Assembly: GCA_947168935.1 (NCBI GenBank) | Contig: CAMVNV010000007.1 | Coordinates: 1-52,255, forward strand | Reading direction: 5' to 3' | Source: an uncultured Butyrivibrio sp. | Lineage (GTDB): Bacteria > Bacillota > Clostridia > Lachnospirales > Lachnospiraceae | DNA: 52,255 nt | Shown here: piece by piece, positions 17,902 through 28,000 of the stretch | Layout of the letters: the number at the start of each line of letters is the position of its first letter | How positions within the stretch are numbered: position 1 is the stretch's first letter | Notes under the pieces: generated by a model | Databases searched by the model: none | What the model was told of the DNA's origin: nothing | The model's input: the letters and a program-made list of their open reading frames with translations, nothing else | Translations under genes and position numbers: made by a program

Positions 17902-20900
17902 TTAGCTTACTGTAAATAATCCATTAAACATTTCGGGCGTTATCTTATTGGCATTTTCATGCTTGGAAGTGTCCTTTACATAACTTAATAAGCTTTTATG
18001 AAGGGCGTATGCTTCCTTGACATTAGTAGTTATAAGTCTTGGAATATCGGAGGTGCAGACGAGTATATAAGAGTCTGTGCCTTCTATTTGTATCTCGTAT
18101 AATAGTCCTAAGCGGTGACTTCTGCTGGCATTGTCTATAGTAGCGACTATAGGTTCTATGTTTGTATCATCAAGAATAGTAGATCTTGACGCTGTCACGA
18201 TCTCATACCAGTTAGGCTCAGAGTAGGTGCGTGTATTAAAGGCTTTAAGGGCAGGGCTTGCATCATCTATGGACAGGCCTAGTGTTCCTACAGCTACGGG
18301 CTTATTCATGCTCTCTGAGATACTCTTGAACATAGGATAGCACCAAAAGTCAGTGCAGTATGTACCGGCAATTGAATTGGTATTTTCCTTATCCTGTAGA
18401 TATAGAAGGACATTGTGACCTTCTTGTACCTTACTGATAGCAGCGGCGGCGCTGGTTGTAACATATGGGTCATCTGAAAAAACTGTGGCAGCAGATGATA
18501 TGACGCTGTCAGGGATCTTGGGATATGAATAGAGCGTATATGTATTAGCTGCAAGTATATTATTACTATTACTACAACTTGAGCTATCTATAAGATATAG
18601 TTTGAGTTCATATCTTTCTGGAGTAGAGCTTTCTGGGAAGGTCAGCGTAACTTTTGGAAGAGTGATCCTTCCCTGAGAATCAATATGAGGAATTTTAATA
18701 ATAGTACTGTCAATAATTGTACTGTTATTGATAGTGGCGTCAATAATAGTGCTGCTATTCATAGTATTGTTATTGATAGTGGCGTCAATAATAGTGCTGC
18801 TATTCATAGTATTGTTATTGATAGTGTTGCCAATAATAGTATTGCTATTGATAGTACTGTTATTGATAGTGCTGTCAGAAGTAGCATTATCAATAGCCTT
18901 AGTATTTGTTTCGCTCTCATTAGGACAGGAGATGAGTAATACTTTGAGCATCATATCAGGATGTATGTTCTTATCATAATAGGCTATCATCGGCTCAAAG
19001 GTGAAGCTTTCACCGGGGGTATGGATATAGCTTCTAAACCTTGCCATCACAACGATATCGTCCCATGACTGTCTGAACTTTTCGGGGGATATAAGGCCTT
19101 TATTTTCCATAAGAGAATTAAGGATTCCTATAAGGGCTGTTCCCTGTCCCGCATAGTCCTGAAGATCCAGAAGCTGGGTTCCAGCAAGGTATCTGGATGC
19201 AAGTGCGTCCTCCATCTCATGCTTATAACATTGCATAGCAAGTGCTCCGGAATTTTTGAAAAACTTCCCGGCATTTGAAAAAAGCCCCATCCTAATGGCA
19301 TTATCTTTAAGAGCGGCGATATTGTGGGCTTTGAGGACTCCTGTGTAGTGATCTATCTCATCGTAGTCAGGATAGGTCTCGAACTGACCTGTTTCATGGG
19401 AGATGACAGGTATGTGAGGGATCAGCTCCTCCTTTGATGTAAGAGCAACTTCCTTGACAGTAGTACCAAACTGGATGGTGGTTGTAGATGCAGGTTCTGA
19501 AATATCAGATTTCAAAATACCAGAACCTGTAATAGAAGGTTCTAGAATATCAGATTCTGAAATATCAGGTTCTGGGTCATTAGATCTGGATCTATCTGCC
19601 TTAGTACTGTCTGATTCTAAAATACCAGTTTCATTGTTTATATTATTTTGTTCCGTGATAAGATCAGGTCTTATATTGGCATCATAAGTATAGTCTGCTC
19701 TTGGAGGCATAATCTGGATATGTCCAGAAGGCCCGTCGCACAGGGCATAGGAACCTCGTATGAGCCTGTCTGTGGAGAAGCGTACTCCTACAAAGAAGTC
19801 ATCTTCCGGCTGGATGTTGGGGGAGAACTGGAATGTATTGGAGCCCTGAGTATACAGAAGGTCTGGATTAATCATCTTAAATCCTGCAAGGAGCTTACCA
19901 AGAGCCTTGGGATTACCCCAAAGTTCGTTGCCACATCCAAACATGCAAAAAGAAGGGTGAGACGCAAATAAAGATATCATGCGATATCCTTCCATAGTAA
20001 GGTACTGCTGCATTGTAGCATCATATCCCTCTTCATCTTCCATGAGCCAGGAACCCCATATCTCCATCTCACTCTGTATCACGATTCCAAGAAGATCGGC
20101 AGCAAGAAAGGCTGCATCAGGCGGTGTACAAGAATGGAATCTATAATGATTGATCCCCCACCTTCTTGATATCATCATGTCATATAGCCATCCACATGCG
20201 TTCATAGGAGCAAAACCTGTCATAGGAAAGAGAAGACCGCAGTGTCTTCCTCTTAGGAAAATAGGACGGTTGTTTAACAGAAGATCATTGCCATCTGCTC
20301 TCAAATTTCTAAGTCCGCATACAGCTTTGGTGCTGTCAAGGACAGATCCGCTTTCATCGCATAGATCTATATCAAAAACATACAGGTAAGGAGTGAATGT
20401 ATCCCATTCAAATACACCCTTATCTGAAGCAGTAAGGTCAAGCTCATAGGTAAAAGAACATATGTTAGTATCTGAGCAATTATCAGAAATACCATCATGG
20501 GTATTACCAGAGTAATTATCAGAAATACTATCATTGTTATTATCTGAATCAGTTTTTATATAGCTGGTATTTGCATATTTGGCATTTATATACTTAGTAT
20601 CTGCATGGCCAAAAGATTTAGAATCAGTGCTGGAAGACTCTGTAAATTCCTGAGGTTCAATAATATCTTCTGTTATCTTGAGGTATTCTTTTAATATATC
20701 ATAATTTGTTCCCTTGGCGGCAATGCTTATATCATCTCTGAACTTCTTAAACTCCGATGGATCAGCATCTTTATTTAGATACTTGTCCAGAAGCTTACAT
20801 AAAGAAGTGCGGACTTTGATATTAACCTTATCAGAAGGGCAGTTTTTAGCTACACCTATGGTAAGATATGCTGACTTCTTGTCATAGTCAGCTTTTACGC

Positions 20901-21381
20901 TTGCAGATACGATATGAGCCTTATTGGTGCACTTAATATACACATCTCCAAGGATACCGCTCCAGTTGGTCTGTGTATCTTTGGATGTCAGGTGCCCTCC
21001 TGGGCATGGATAGTTCTTGTTATCTATTTCTATCTGTATGAGGGTACCTTCTCTCGTGAGATATGAAGTGATGTCATATACGTGAGGTGCTATAAGAGAG
21101 TCGCGCCTTCCGACAGGCTGTCCGTCTATATAGAGCTTGGTGATACGGCTCCTTTCTATACTAAGAATATATGAATCATATCCTTGTGGTATAGTCATCT
21201 GCCTGCTTAGCATTACTACGCCGCTGTATTCATGCTCATCTGTAAGATTACCTGTATCACGCCCTTGTGTATGCGGTGCTATTTTTGATGCCTGAATTGT
21301 CCCCGGAACAGACAGATTGGATGAAGGAATATCTGTTCCTTCAAAAGAGCAGTTAAAGCTGCCATTTAACGATATTATCAT
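17902..21381 (-). CDS. GH2-like glycoside hydrolase with three repeat insertions
   Basis: An unusually long (1159-residue) cytosolic clan-A glycoside hydrolase with no signal peptide. The N-terminal jelly roll (residues 1-170) matches GH2 sugar-binding domains. The barrel begins near 370 (LLLNNRPIFLRGRHCG); the acid/base is the Glu of GCGNELWG (about 483), and the probable nucleophile is the Glu of VISHETGQFE (about 661). The tail contains LDLQDYAGQGTALIGIL, shared with related GH2 enzymes. Three low-complexity stretches interrupt it at about 247-307, 585-629 and 835-895, each built from 5-residue units coded by 15-bp repeats. Substrate unknown; a beta-linked hemicellulose oligosaccharide is likely from context. 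Divergent from a CE2-like esterase. Confidence 0.85.
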   Translation of the reverse strand: MIISLNGSFNCSFEGTDIPSSNLSVPGTIQASKIAPHTQGRDTGNLTDEHEYSGVVMLSRQMTIPQGYDSYILSIERSRITKLYIDGQPVGRRDSLIAPHVYDITSYLTREGTLIQIEIDNKNYPCPGGHLTSKDTQTNWSGILGDVYIKCTNKAHIVSASVKADYDKKSAYLTIGVAKNCPSDKVNIKVRTSLCKLLDKYLNKDADPSEFKKFRDDISIAAKGTNYDILKEYLKITEDIIEPQEFTESSSTDSKSFGHADTKYINAKYANTSYIKTDSDNNNDSISDNYSGNTHDGISDNCSDTNICSFTYELDLTASDKGVFEWDTFTPYLYVFDIDLCDESGSVLDSTKAVCGLRNLRADGNDLLLNNRPIFLRGRHCGLLFPMTGFAPMNACGWLYDMMISRRWGINHYRFHSCTPPDAAFLAADLLGIVIQSEMEIWGSWLMEDEEGYDATMQQYLTMEGYRMISLFASHPSFCMFGCGNELWGNPKALGKLLAGFKMINPDLLYTQGSNTFQFSPNIQPEDDFFVGVRFSTDRLIRGSYALCDGPSGHIQIMPPRADYTYDANIRPDLITEQNNINNETGILESDSTKADRSRSNDPEPDISESDILEPSITGSGILKSDISEPASTTTIQFGTTVKEVALTSKEELIPHIPVISHETGQFETYPDYDEIDHYTGVLKAHNIAALKDNAIRMGLFSNAGKFFKNSGALAMQCYKHEMEDALASRYLAGTQLLDLQDYAGQGTALIGILNSLMENKGLISPEKFRQSWDDIVVMARFRSYIHTPGESFTFEPMIAYYDKNIHPDMMLKVLLISCPNESETNTKAIDNATSDSTINNSTINSNTIIGNTINNNTMNSSTIIDATINNNTMNSSTIIDATINNSTIIDSTIIKIPHIDSQGRITLPKVTLTFPESSTPERYELKLYLIDSSSCSNSNNILAANTYTLYSYPKIPDSVISSAATVFSDDPYVTTSAAAAISKVQEGHNVLLYLQDKENTNSIAGTYCTDFWCYPMFKSISESMNKPVAVGTLGLSIDDASPALKAFNTRTYSEPNWYEIVTASRSTILDDTNIEPIVATIDNASRSHRLGLLYEIQIEGTDSYILVCTSDIPRLITTNVKEAYALHKSLLSYVKDTSKHENANKITPEMFNGLFTVS
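18697..18876 (-). repeat. 15-bp minisatellite, 12 units, coding pentapeptides
   Basis: Twelve contiguous 15-bp units lie in frame in the GH2-like gene and code for repeats of the form x-Thr-Ile-x-x (TINNS, TINSN, TIIGN, TINNN, TMNSS, TIIDA). A 45-bp block (three units) is perfectly duplicated at 18727 and 18772. The isoleucine or methionine recurs every fifth residue. Confidence 0.95.
19493..19627 (-). repeat. Second 15-bp coding repeat tract
   Basis: About nine 15-bp units, more diverged than the 18.7-kb tract, code for EPDIS, ESDIL, EPSIT, GSGIL, KSDIS-like pentapeptides. The tract lies between the predicted acid/base and nucleophile of the GH2-like enzyme. Confidence 0.85.
20465..20615 (-). 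repeat. Third coding repeat tract
   Basis: Short 15-bp units code for KYINA, KYANT and SYIKT. Beside them, a longer duplicated segment codes for two related stretches (ISDNYSGNTHD and ISDNCSDTN). The tract interrupts the N-terminal beta-sandwich region of the GH2-like enzyme. Confidence 0.75.
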
Positions 21382-21540
21382 GTAAATGCTCCCCCTGAAT
21401 GCAATTAGTCTTTGTATGCTGTACCCGCTTCATTTATAATATCATCATGATGTTTAAGATACTATTACTAATAATCCTTTGTACTTAGCAAAAATGACCA
21501 TTTGTGTTAGTGCGGTCATAATATATGCAATATATTAAAA

Positions 21541-21583
21541 CTTCCCACTTTGGTGATACTGCATCGTCCTAGTGGGAAGTGAC
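21541..21583. other. Hairpin in the divergent GH2/esterase promoter region
   Basis: CTTCCCACT and AGTGGGAAG form a 9-bp stem around a loop of about 20 bases, just upstream of the CE2-like gene. It could be part of its leader or an operator. Confidence 0.5.
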
Positions 21584-21607
21584 ATGATTTAAACTCGGGA
21601 GGAACTT

Positions 21608-22681
21608 ATGGTAGCAAATGAAAACTGGGAAAATGTAAGGATACTTGGAAGGACCCCTGTAACAGATACAGGGCTTGATCTTATCTGGTCAGGAAGCGGC
21701 GTCGAATTTATATTTAGAGGTTTAGAGCTTGGAATCAAGATAACAGGAGGAGATTCTGTCTATCAGCCGTGGATAAGCCTTCTTGTTGACGGAGCATGGA
21801 TCATGCATATGCCTGTTCAGGAAGGTACCAATAAAGTTATGATGCTCAAAGGACTTGATCCAAGCATAGCTCACAACATAAGAATAGTCAAAGATACACA
21901 GGCAATGCCTGATGATAAAGATTCATTTGTTATTTTAAATTCACTTGTATACGAGGGTGAAATAAGTAAGACTCCTGATTACAGGTACAGGATCGAGTTT
22001 GTAGGAGACAGTATCACAAGTGGCGAGGGACTTCTTGGAGCACATGATGCCATGGACTGGATAAGTCCTTATTTTAGCGTAGAGAATCACTACGGCGTGA
22101 TGACAGCAGCTTCTCTGAATGCAGAGTACAGGCTTATATCCCAGAGCGGATGGGGAACTGTGAGCGCATGGGATAATAACCCATACTGCACACTGCCGCT
22201 TGTTTATGAGAGTACAAGGTGCGAAAGAGGCGTTTGTGACAATGACTTTAGTTGTTGGAGTGCAGATGCTGTAGTCATAAATCTTGGAACCAATGACGAG
22301 GGATCTTTTCACACTCCGGAGTTTATAGACCCTGCAACTGGAGAGAGCTATAAACTTGGACTTTTAGATGATGGAAGTTATAAGCCTGAAGATATCAGGA
22401 AGGTTCAGGAAGGCGTTATCTCTTTTCTTAAAACTTTGAGAAAAGATAATCCCAAAGCGCAGCTTGTCTGGGTATATGGAATGCTTGGAGCTGGCATTGG
22501 TGAATATATTAAAAAAGCTGTTGAAGAATATGTATCAGCTACTGGTGATAAGAAGGCTTCATATCTTGCCTTACCTGATACTAAGGAAGATGGCTTTGGT
22601 TCAAGACAGCATCCGGGTCCTGTAAGTCACAAGAATACTTCAGAAGTTATTTCTGCATATCTTAAGCAGCTGCTTAAATAG
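21608..22681 (+). CDS. CE2-like acetyl esterase (jelly roll plus SGNH domain)
   Basis: A 357-residue protein with the two-domain layout of carbohydrate esterase family 2: an N-terminal beta-sandwich (about 1-125) followed by an SGNH hydrolase. Catalytic signatures are FVGDSITSGEG (nucleophile Ser, near residue 138), VVINLGTNDEG (Asn block), and a C-terminal RQHPGPVSH supplying His. Family members remove acetyl groups from xylo- or gluco-oligosaccharides. No signal peptide is present, so it probably acts in the cytosol on imported oligosaccharides. A GGGAGGA ribosome site precedes the ATG. Divergent from the GH2-like gene, suggesting a shared substrate (inference). Confidence 0.88.
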   Translation: MVANENWENVRILGRTPVTDTGLDLIWSGSGVEFIFRGLELGIKITGGDSVYQPWISLLVDGAWIMHMPVQEGTNKVMMLKGLDPSIAHNIRIVKDTQAMPDDKDSFVILNSLVYEGEISKTPDYRYRIEFVGDSITSGEGLLGAHDAMDWISPYFSVENHYGVMTAASLNAEYRLISQSGWGTVSAWDNNPYCTLPLVYESTRCERGVCDNDFSCWSADAVVINLGTNDEGSFHTPEFIDPATGESYKLGLLDDGSYKPEDIRKVQEGVISFLKTLRKDNPKAQLVWVYGMLGAGIGEYIKKAVEEYVSATGDKKASYLALPDTKEDGFGSRQHPGPVSHKNTSEVISAYLKQLLK

Positions 22682-22688
22682 CCGATAT
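22662..22688 (+). promoter_or_regulatory. Sigma-28-type promoter
   Basis: TTAA, 15 bases, GCCGATAT (consensus TAAA-N15-GCCGATAA). The -35 lies inside the end of the esterase gene and the -10 starts right after its stop. It drives the FliD-like gene through a leader containing a hairpin (ATAACCA/TGGTTAT at 22700-22754, with GGCG/CGCC inside). Confidence 0.7.
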
Positions 22689-22772
22689 ATAGATATATGA
22701 ATAACCAGTTTTTGGGCTGGGTGGCATGGCGTAATAAGCGCCTGCTTTGGTTATGTTTTATGAGGTATTGTT

Positions 22773-23285
22773 ATGGGCTATTCAGTTACATCGAATACGT
22801 ATCTACGTAATCTTTATGGAAATAATAAGGATTATATAAACGGTAATACAAGGTCTCAGGCTTCCAAGAAGACAGTTATAAGCGCTGATTCACAGGCTCT
22901 TGCTAAGGGCGCTAAGATCATGACAGGGCTTGATTATGGAAGTAAGGCCAAAGATGACGACATTGAAAATTCTCTTCTTGGTAATAATCTGAAGGCTTTT
23001 ATTGATTCATATAATAACACCTTGAATTCAGCTTCAGGATCTGAACTTAAGGATATAAAAAAGCTTGCAGGTAAATTGAAGGATTTTAGCAAGGAGTATG
23101 AGACTGAACTTAGTAAGCTTGGGATTACCTTTGATGATAACGGATATATGTCACTGGCATCGGCAGCTGTAGAAAATCTTGATAACAAAAAGTTTGAGAA
23201 GATATTTGGACAGGATTCTGATTTTACAAAGACAGTGAGGACACTTGCCAAGAAGCTTTACAGGCATATAGATGCATCAGTTTGA
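22773..23285 (+). CDS. Small FliD C-domain-like protein
   Basis: A 170-residue protein without signal peptide. Its core, NNLKAFIDSYNNTLN ... LSKLGITFDDNGYMSLASAAVENLDNKKFEKIFG, follows the pattern of the FliD (flagellar cap, HAP2) C-terminal domain: helix with AYN-like motif, then LGI-x-x-D-x-G-x-L and a short C-terminal helix. FliD proteins are normally 400 or more residues, so this is either a minimal relative or an accessory filament protein. It has its own sigma-28-type promoter and no other flagellar genes beside it. TGAGG precedes the ATG. The family assignment rests on pattern only. Confidence 0.65.
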   Translation: MGYSVTSNTYLRNLYGNNKDYINGNTRSQASKKTVISADSQALAKGAKIMTGLDYGSKAKDDDIENSLLGNNLKAFIDSYNNTLNSASGSELKDIKKLAGKLKDFSKEYETELSKLGITFDDNGYMSLASAAVENLDNKKFEKIFGQDSDFTKTVRTLAKKLYRHIDASV

Positions 23286-23348
23286 ACTGCTTTAATTATT
23301 TTCATTAATTTGGTAAGATGTATTACAACCTAATAGAAAATTTAGACA

Positions 23349-23371
23349 CCCCATTGCCGCCGGTAATGGGG
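23349..23371 (+). terminator. Hairpin after the FliD-like gene
   Basis: CCCCATT and AATGGGG flank a GC-rich loop region that can pair partly. It is poor in following T's, so termination is plausible but not certain. Confidence 0.5.
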
Positions 23372-23427
23372 CCTTAGTTGTGGGAGAAATTAATATAAAG
23401 GGTTTAGAAGAAGCGTGCTAAAATAAG

Positions 23428-24210
23428 ATGAATAACAGACCCGGGATTGATGGAAAAGTCAGCATTATAGTACCTGTTCATAACGCGATGGACTATATTG
23501 CAAATACAATAAAGATGGTGGAAGCCCAGACTTATACTAACTGGGAGCTTATACTGGTTGACGATGCATCAACTGATGACAGTGTTGAAATAATAACAAG
23601 TGCTATTGAAGAAAGCTCTTTTTCTCAGGAACACTTCGTCCTTATTCTTAAGGATAAGAATGAAAAGGCAGCAGCAGCCAGAAACACAGGCCTTGACAGG
23701 GCATCGGGAAGATATATAGCTTTTCTTGATGCTGATGACGTATGGCTGCCTGAAAAGCTTCAAAAAGAGCTTGAGTTTATGGAAAAAGAAAACGCGTCCT
23801 TTGTCTTCATGTCTTACGAATTTGGTGATGAACAGGCGCGCCCAACAGGTAAAGTCGTACGTGTTCCTGATAAGCTTGATTTTAAGCATGCCCTTTCAAG
23901 AACTGTGATCTTTACTTCAACAACACTTTTTGACACAAGACATCTTGATAAAAAACTTATATATATGCCACAGATAGAGAGCGAAGATACAGCAACCTGG
24001 TGGAGTATATTGAAAACAGGTGTTATCGCAAGAGGACTTGATGAAAATTTTGTTATTTATAGAAGACCGGCTAATTCCCTTTCATCAAATAAGCTTGTTG
24101 CAATAAAGCGTATCTGGAGACTGTATAGAGAGATAGCACATCTTAATGTCTTTTCCTCATTTATAAATCTTGTAGGATGGGCATACCGCGCAACTGTTCG
24201 AAGGATATAA
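23428..24210 (+). CDS. Family 2 glycosyltransferase
   Basis: A 260-residue GT-A fold transferase. VSIIVPVHNAMDYI starts the nucleotide-sugar domain. ILVDDASTDDSVEI and AARNTGLDRASGRYIAFLDADDVWLPEKL carry the conserved Asp residues, including the DxD-like metal motif ADD. It probably adds a sugar to a cell-surface glycan; donor and acceptor are unknown. The C-terminus has a hydrophobic patch (NVFSSFINLVGWAYRA) that may touch the membrane. It is followed 16 bp later by pth, so they may be cotranscribed. Confidence 0.9.
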   Translation: MNNRPGIDGKVSIIVPVHNAMDYIANTIKMVEAQTYTNWELILVDDASTDDSVEIITSAIEESSFSQEHFVLILKDKNEKAAAARNTGLDRASGRYIAFLDADDVWLPEKLQKELEFMEKENASFVFMSYEFGDEQARPTGKVVRVPDKLDFKHALSRTVIFTSTTLFDTRHLDKKLIYMPQIESEDTATWWSILKTGVIARGLDENFVIYRRPANSLSSNKLVAIKRIWRLYREIAHLNVFSSFINLVGWAYRATVRRI

Positions 24211-24226
24211 GGCAGGGGGATATTAG

Positions 24227-24859
24227 ATGTTTGAGTTTATCAAAAGATTATTTAGAAAAAATGAATTGAAAGAGAGTAACGAAGAAGTGGTTATTATAGC
24301 AGGTTTAGGTAATCCGGAGAAAAAGTATTTTGGAACAAGACATAATGTCGGTTTTGCTACTATTGATGCCCTTTGCGATAAGTACGGCATAGAGCTTACT
24401 GAGACTAAGTTTAATGCTGCATATGGCAAGGGAATGATAGGAGATCATAAGGTTCTTCTTATGAAGCCTCTCACATACATGAACAAGAGCGGCGAAGCGA
24501 TAGGACCTATGTGTCATTTTTATAAAGTAAGTCCTGAAAATGATCTCATTGTAATATCGGATGATATCGATCAGGATGTAGGAAATATCAGGGTTCGCCC
24601 TAAGGGAAGCGCAGGTGGCCATAACGGACTTAAGTCCATAATTGCTCATTGCGGAACTGACGGATTCTCCAGAATAAGAGTTGGCGTTGGCCGTAAGCCT
24701 CAGGGAATGGACCTTGCTGACCATGTACTTAGTCACTTCTCCAAGGAGGAAGAAGCCGGTCTTAAGAGTGCTATTGAAAATGCCATGGCTGCTATACCTG
24801 TGATCCTCAATGAGGGTACAGATGCGGCAATGAACCGCTTTAATCGTAAGGTCGTTTAA
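24227..24859 (+). CDS. pth: Peptidyl-tRNA hydrolase
   Basis: A 210-residue cytosolic enzyme recycling peptidyl-tRNA. Pth signatures: AGLGNPEKKYFGTRHNVGF with the catalytic His, MKPLTYMNKSGEAI with the substrate-binding Asn, DDIDQDVGNIRVRPKGSAGGHNGLKSI. An extra basic N-terminal segment of about 22 residues (MFEFIKRLFRKNELKES) precedes the usual start; GGGGGA upstream of the ATG at 24227 supports the longer form. It sits between a glycosyltransferase and mfd; the pth-mfd neighbourhood is common in Firmicutes. Confidence 0.96.
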   Translation: MFEFIKRLFRKNELKESNEEVVIIAGLGNPEKKYFGTRHNVGFATIDALCDKYGIELTETKFNAAYGKGMIGDHKVLLMKPLTYMNKSGEAIGPMCHFYKVSPENDLIVISDDIDQDVGNIRVRPKGSAGGHNGLKSIIAHCGTDGFSRIRVGVGRKPQGMDLADHVLSHFSKEEEAGLKSAIENAMAAIPVILNEGTDAAMNRFNRKVV

Positions 24860-25017
24860 GATAGAAAATTTAATAAAAGAATTGTAATTTAAAACATAGC
24901 TGCTATGTAGAAGCAAGCTATTAAGTAGTAATTGTAAGATGATTGAAAGCGTTAGCTATACACATCTGAAATGGAAGTGGCTAATTTTGACCCGGAAAGA
25001 AAGAGGAAAGGAATAAT

Positions 25018-28000
25018 ATGCGTGCAATAGAGGCGCCTTTGCAGGAACTTCCTGCATATACACAGCTAGATAAATACCTTGACAACCCGTTTGCCTGCGC
25101 GGAAGTTATCGGATGTCTTGATTCACAGAAGCTCCATCTGATCAACGGGCTTGGAAGTCAGGTCCGTTATCGCATAATCGTGACAGATTCTGATCTTAGG
25201 GCCAAAGAGATATTTGAAGACTATAAGTTCTATGATCGTAATGTAACGGTCTATCCGGCTAAGGACCTTATCTTCTACCAGGCTGATATTCATTCTAATG
25301 ATCTTACACGCCAGCGTATCAGGACTATGCGCCGCCTTATTGAAGGCCGCCCTGTTACGGTGGTGACGACTTTTGCTGCCCTTATGAGCCCTCAGATTCC
25401 TGCGGAGGTTATCAGAAACAATATCCTTGCTCTTGATAAAAGAAAACCTGTCGATGAGCAGGATATTGCAAGAAAACTGGTTAACATGGGCTATGAGAAG
25501 GTTTATCAGGTAGAGGGCCCGGGCCAGTTTTCTGTAAGAGGCGATATCATTGATGTTTTCGACCTTACAGAAGAAAACCCATACAGAATAGAGCTTTTCG
25601 GAGATGATATAGAATCCATGAGATCTTTTGACATAATGTCTCAAAGATCACTTGAAAAGCTTGAGTCTATCGAAATATATCCTGCTTCTGAACTGATACT
25701 TACAAGACAAAGGCTTGAAGACGGTTTTGAAAAAATAACAGATGAATTCGAAAAAAGGTACGAGCAGCTTCGCTCTGAGTTTAAGACAGAGGAATCTGCA
25801 AGGCTTAAGCAGATTATAGAGGAAAAGAAAGAAGAAGCACTTGAGTATGACAATATGTCTGGACTTGAGAGCTTCCTTAGGTACTTTGTAGATAACCCTT
25901 CTACATTCCTTGAGCTTTTTAACAGCGGAAGCACCATGATCTTCATTGATGAGCCTTCCCATGTTCAGTCACAGGCTAAGGCTGTCTTTGAGGAATTCAG
26001 GGAGAGCATGATCAATAGAGCTGAGCAGGGCTACATACTTCCCGGTCAGATGGATCTTCTTTTTACAGAGGAAGAGATCATCGCAAGAATGGGCAATACA
26101 AGAAGGGTTTTGCTTGAAACTATCCCGCTTCCAACATCATTAAATCACTATGTACCAGGGGCCAGCTTTGAGATTCATGCTCAGACTATCGCTCCGTACA
26201 ATAACAGCTTTGATCTTCTTGTTAAAGACCTTAAGGGGTATCACAAAAGAGGTTACAGAGTCCTGATCCTTTCAGGTTCAAGAACAAGGGCTAAGAGAAT
26301 AGTTGAGGACTTAAGAGATAACGATGTGATCGCATCTTATAGTGAAGATCCCGGACGCGTTCTTCAGGCAGGTGAGATCATGACCTACTATGGCCGTATC
26401 TTAAAAGGATTTGAGTATCCGGATATTAAGTTTGCGGTTATATCTGAAAGTGATATCTTCACTGAGCACAAAAAGAAAAAGCGCAAAAAGAAAAAGCACT
26501 CTGGTGAAGCGATCTCTTCCATGGCTGATCTTCATCCAGGAGACTATGTGGTTCATGAAAGCCATGGCCTTGGTATTTACAGAGGAATCGAAAAGATCGA
26601 GACAGATCATGTAATAAAGGATTACATCAAGGTTGAGTATGCAGGCGGCGGTAATCTGTACGTTCTTGCAACAGGTCTTGATGTACTTCAAAAGTATGCT
26701 TCAACATCAGAAGATACAAACCATAAGCCTAAGCTCAATAAGCTTGGAAGTGCTGAATGGAAAAAGACCAAAGCTAAGGTCAGAAGCGCTGTTGATGAAG
26801 TTGCCCAGGACCTTGTAGAGCTCTATGCAAAAAGACAGCAGACTCATGGCTTTCAGTATGGCCCTGATACTGTATGGCAGCAGGAATTTGAGGATGCCTT
26901 CCCTTATCAGGAGACAGAAGATCAGGAAGCAGCGATTGAGGCGGTTAAGGCTGATATGAGATCCCCTCGCATCATGGAAAGACTTATCTGCGGTGACGTT
27001 GGATTTGGTAAAACTGAGATTGCTATTAGAGCAGCATTTAAGGCGGTTCAGGACAGTAAGCAGGTTGCAGTACTTGTGCCTACAACAATCCTTGCTCAGC
27101 AGCACTACAATACATTCTGCGAAAGAATGAAGGATTTCCCTGTAAGAGTTGACATGATGTCACGTTTCAGGACTGCAAGAGAACAGAAAAAGACTGTAGA
27201 AGACCTTAGAAAAGGCCTTGTAGACATAGTTATAGGAACCCACAGACTCCTTTCCAAAGATATACAATATAAGGATCTTGGCCTTCTTATAGTTGATGAG
27301 GAACAGAGATTTGGTGTAACTCATAAGGAAAAGATCAAGAAGATCAAAGAAAGCGTTGATGTACTGACACTGTCTGCAACACCTATTCCTCGTACACTTC
27401 ACATGAGCCTTGTAGGTATCAGGGATATGAGCATTCTTGAAGAAGCTCCTAATGAACGTCAGCCTATCCAGACCTTCGTGTGTGAGTACAATGAAGAGAT
27501 GGTCAGAGAGGCCGTAGTAAGAGAGCTTTCAAGAAATGGTCAGGTTTACTATGTATATAACAGGGTCAATGATATAGCTGATGTTGCAGCAAGGATCCAG
27601 AAGCTTGTACCTGAAGCTAATGTTGCTTTTGCACATGGCCAGATGGCAGAGCAGGAGCTTGAGAAGATTATGTATGACTTCATAGACGGCGATATCGATG
27701 TACTTGTATCAACTACTATCATTGAGACAGGACTTGATATCCCTAATGTTAATACCATGATCATAAGCGACGCTGATAAGATGGGACTGTCACAGCTCTA
27801 TCAGCTTAGAGGAAGGGTTGGTAGATCCAACAGAAGCGCTTACGCCTTCCTTATGTACAAAAAGAATAAGCTCCTTAAGGAAGTTGCGGAAAAGAGACTG
27901 TCAGCCATAAGGGAATTCACTGACCTTGGCTCTGGCTTTAAGATCGCCATGCGAGATCTCGAAATAAGAGGTGCCGGGTCCCTGCTTGGAAGAAAGCAGT

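Noticed and set aside
18685-18979. Plus-strand open frames across the GH2 repeat tract
   Set aside because: They arise because 15-bp units lack stops in several frames. They have no ribosome site and lie opposite a well-supported gene.
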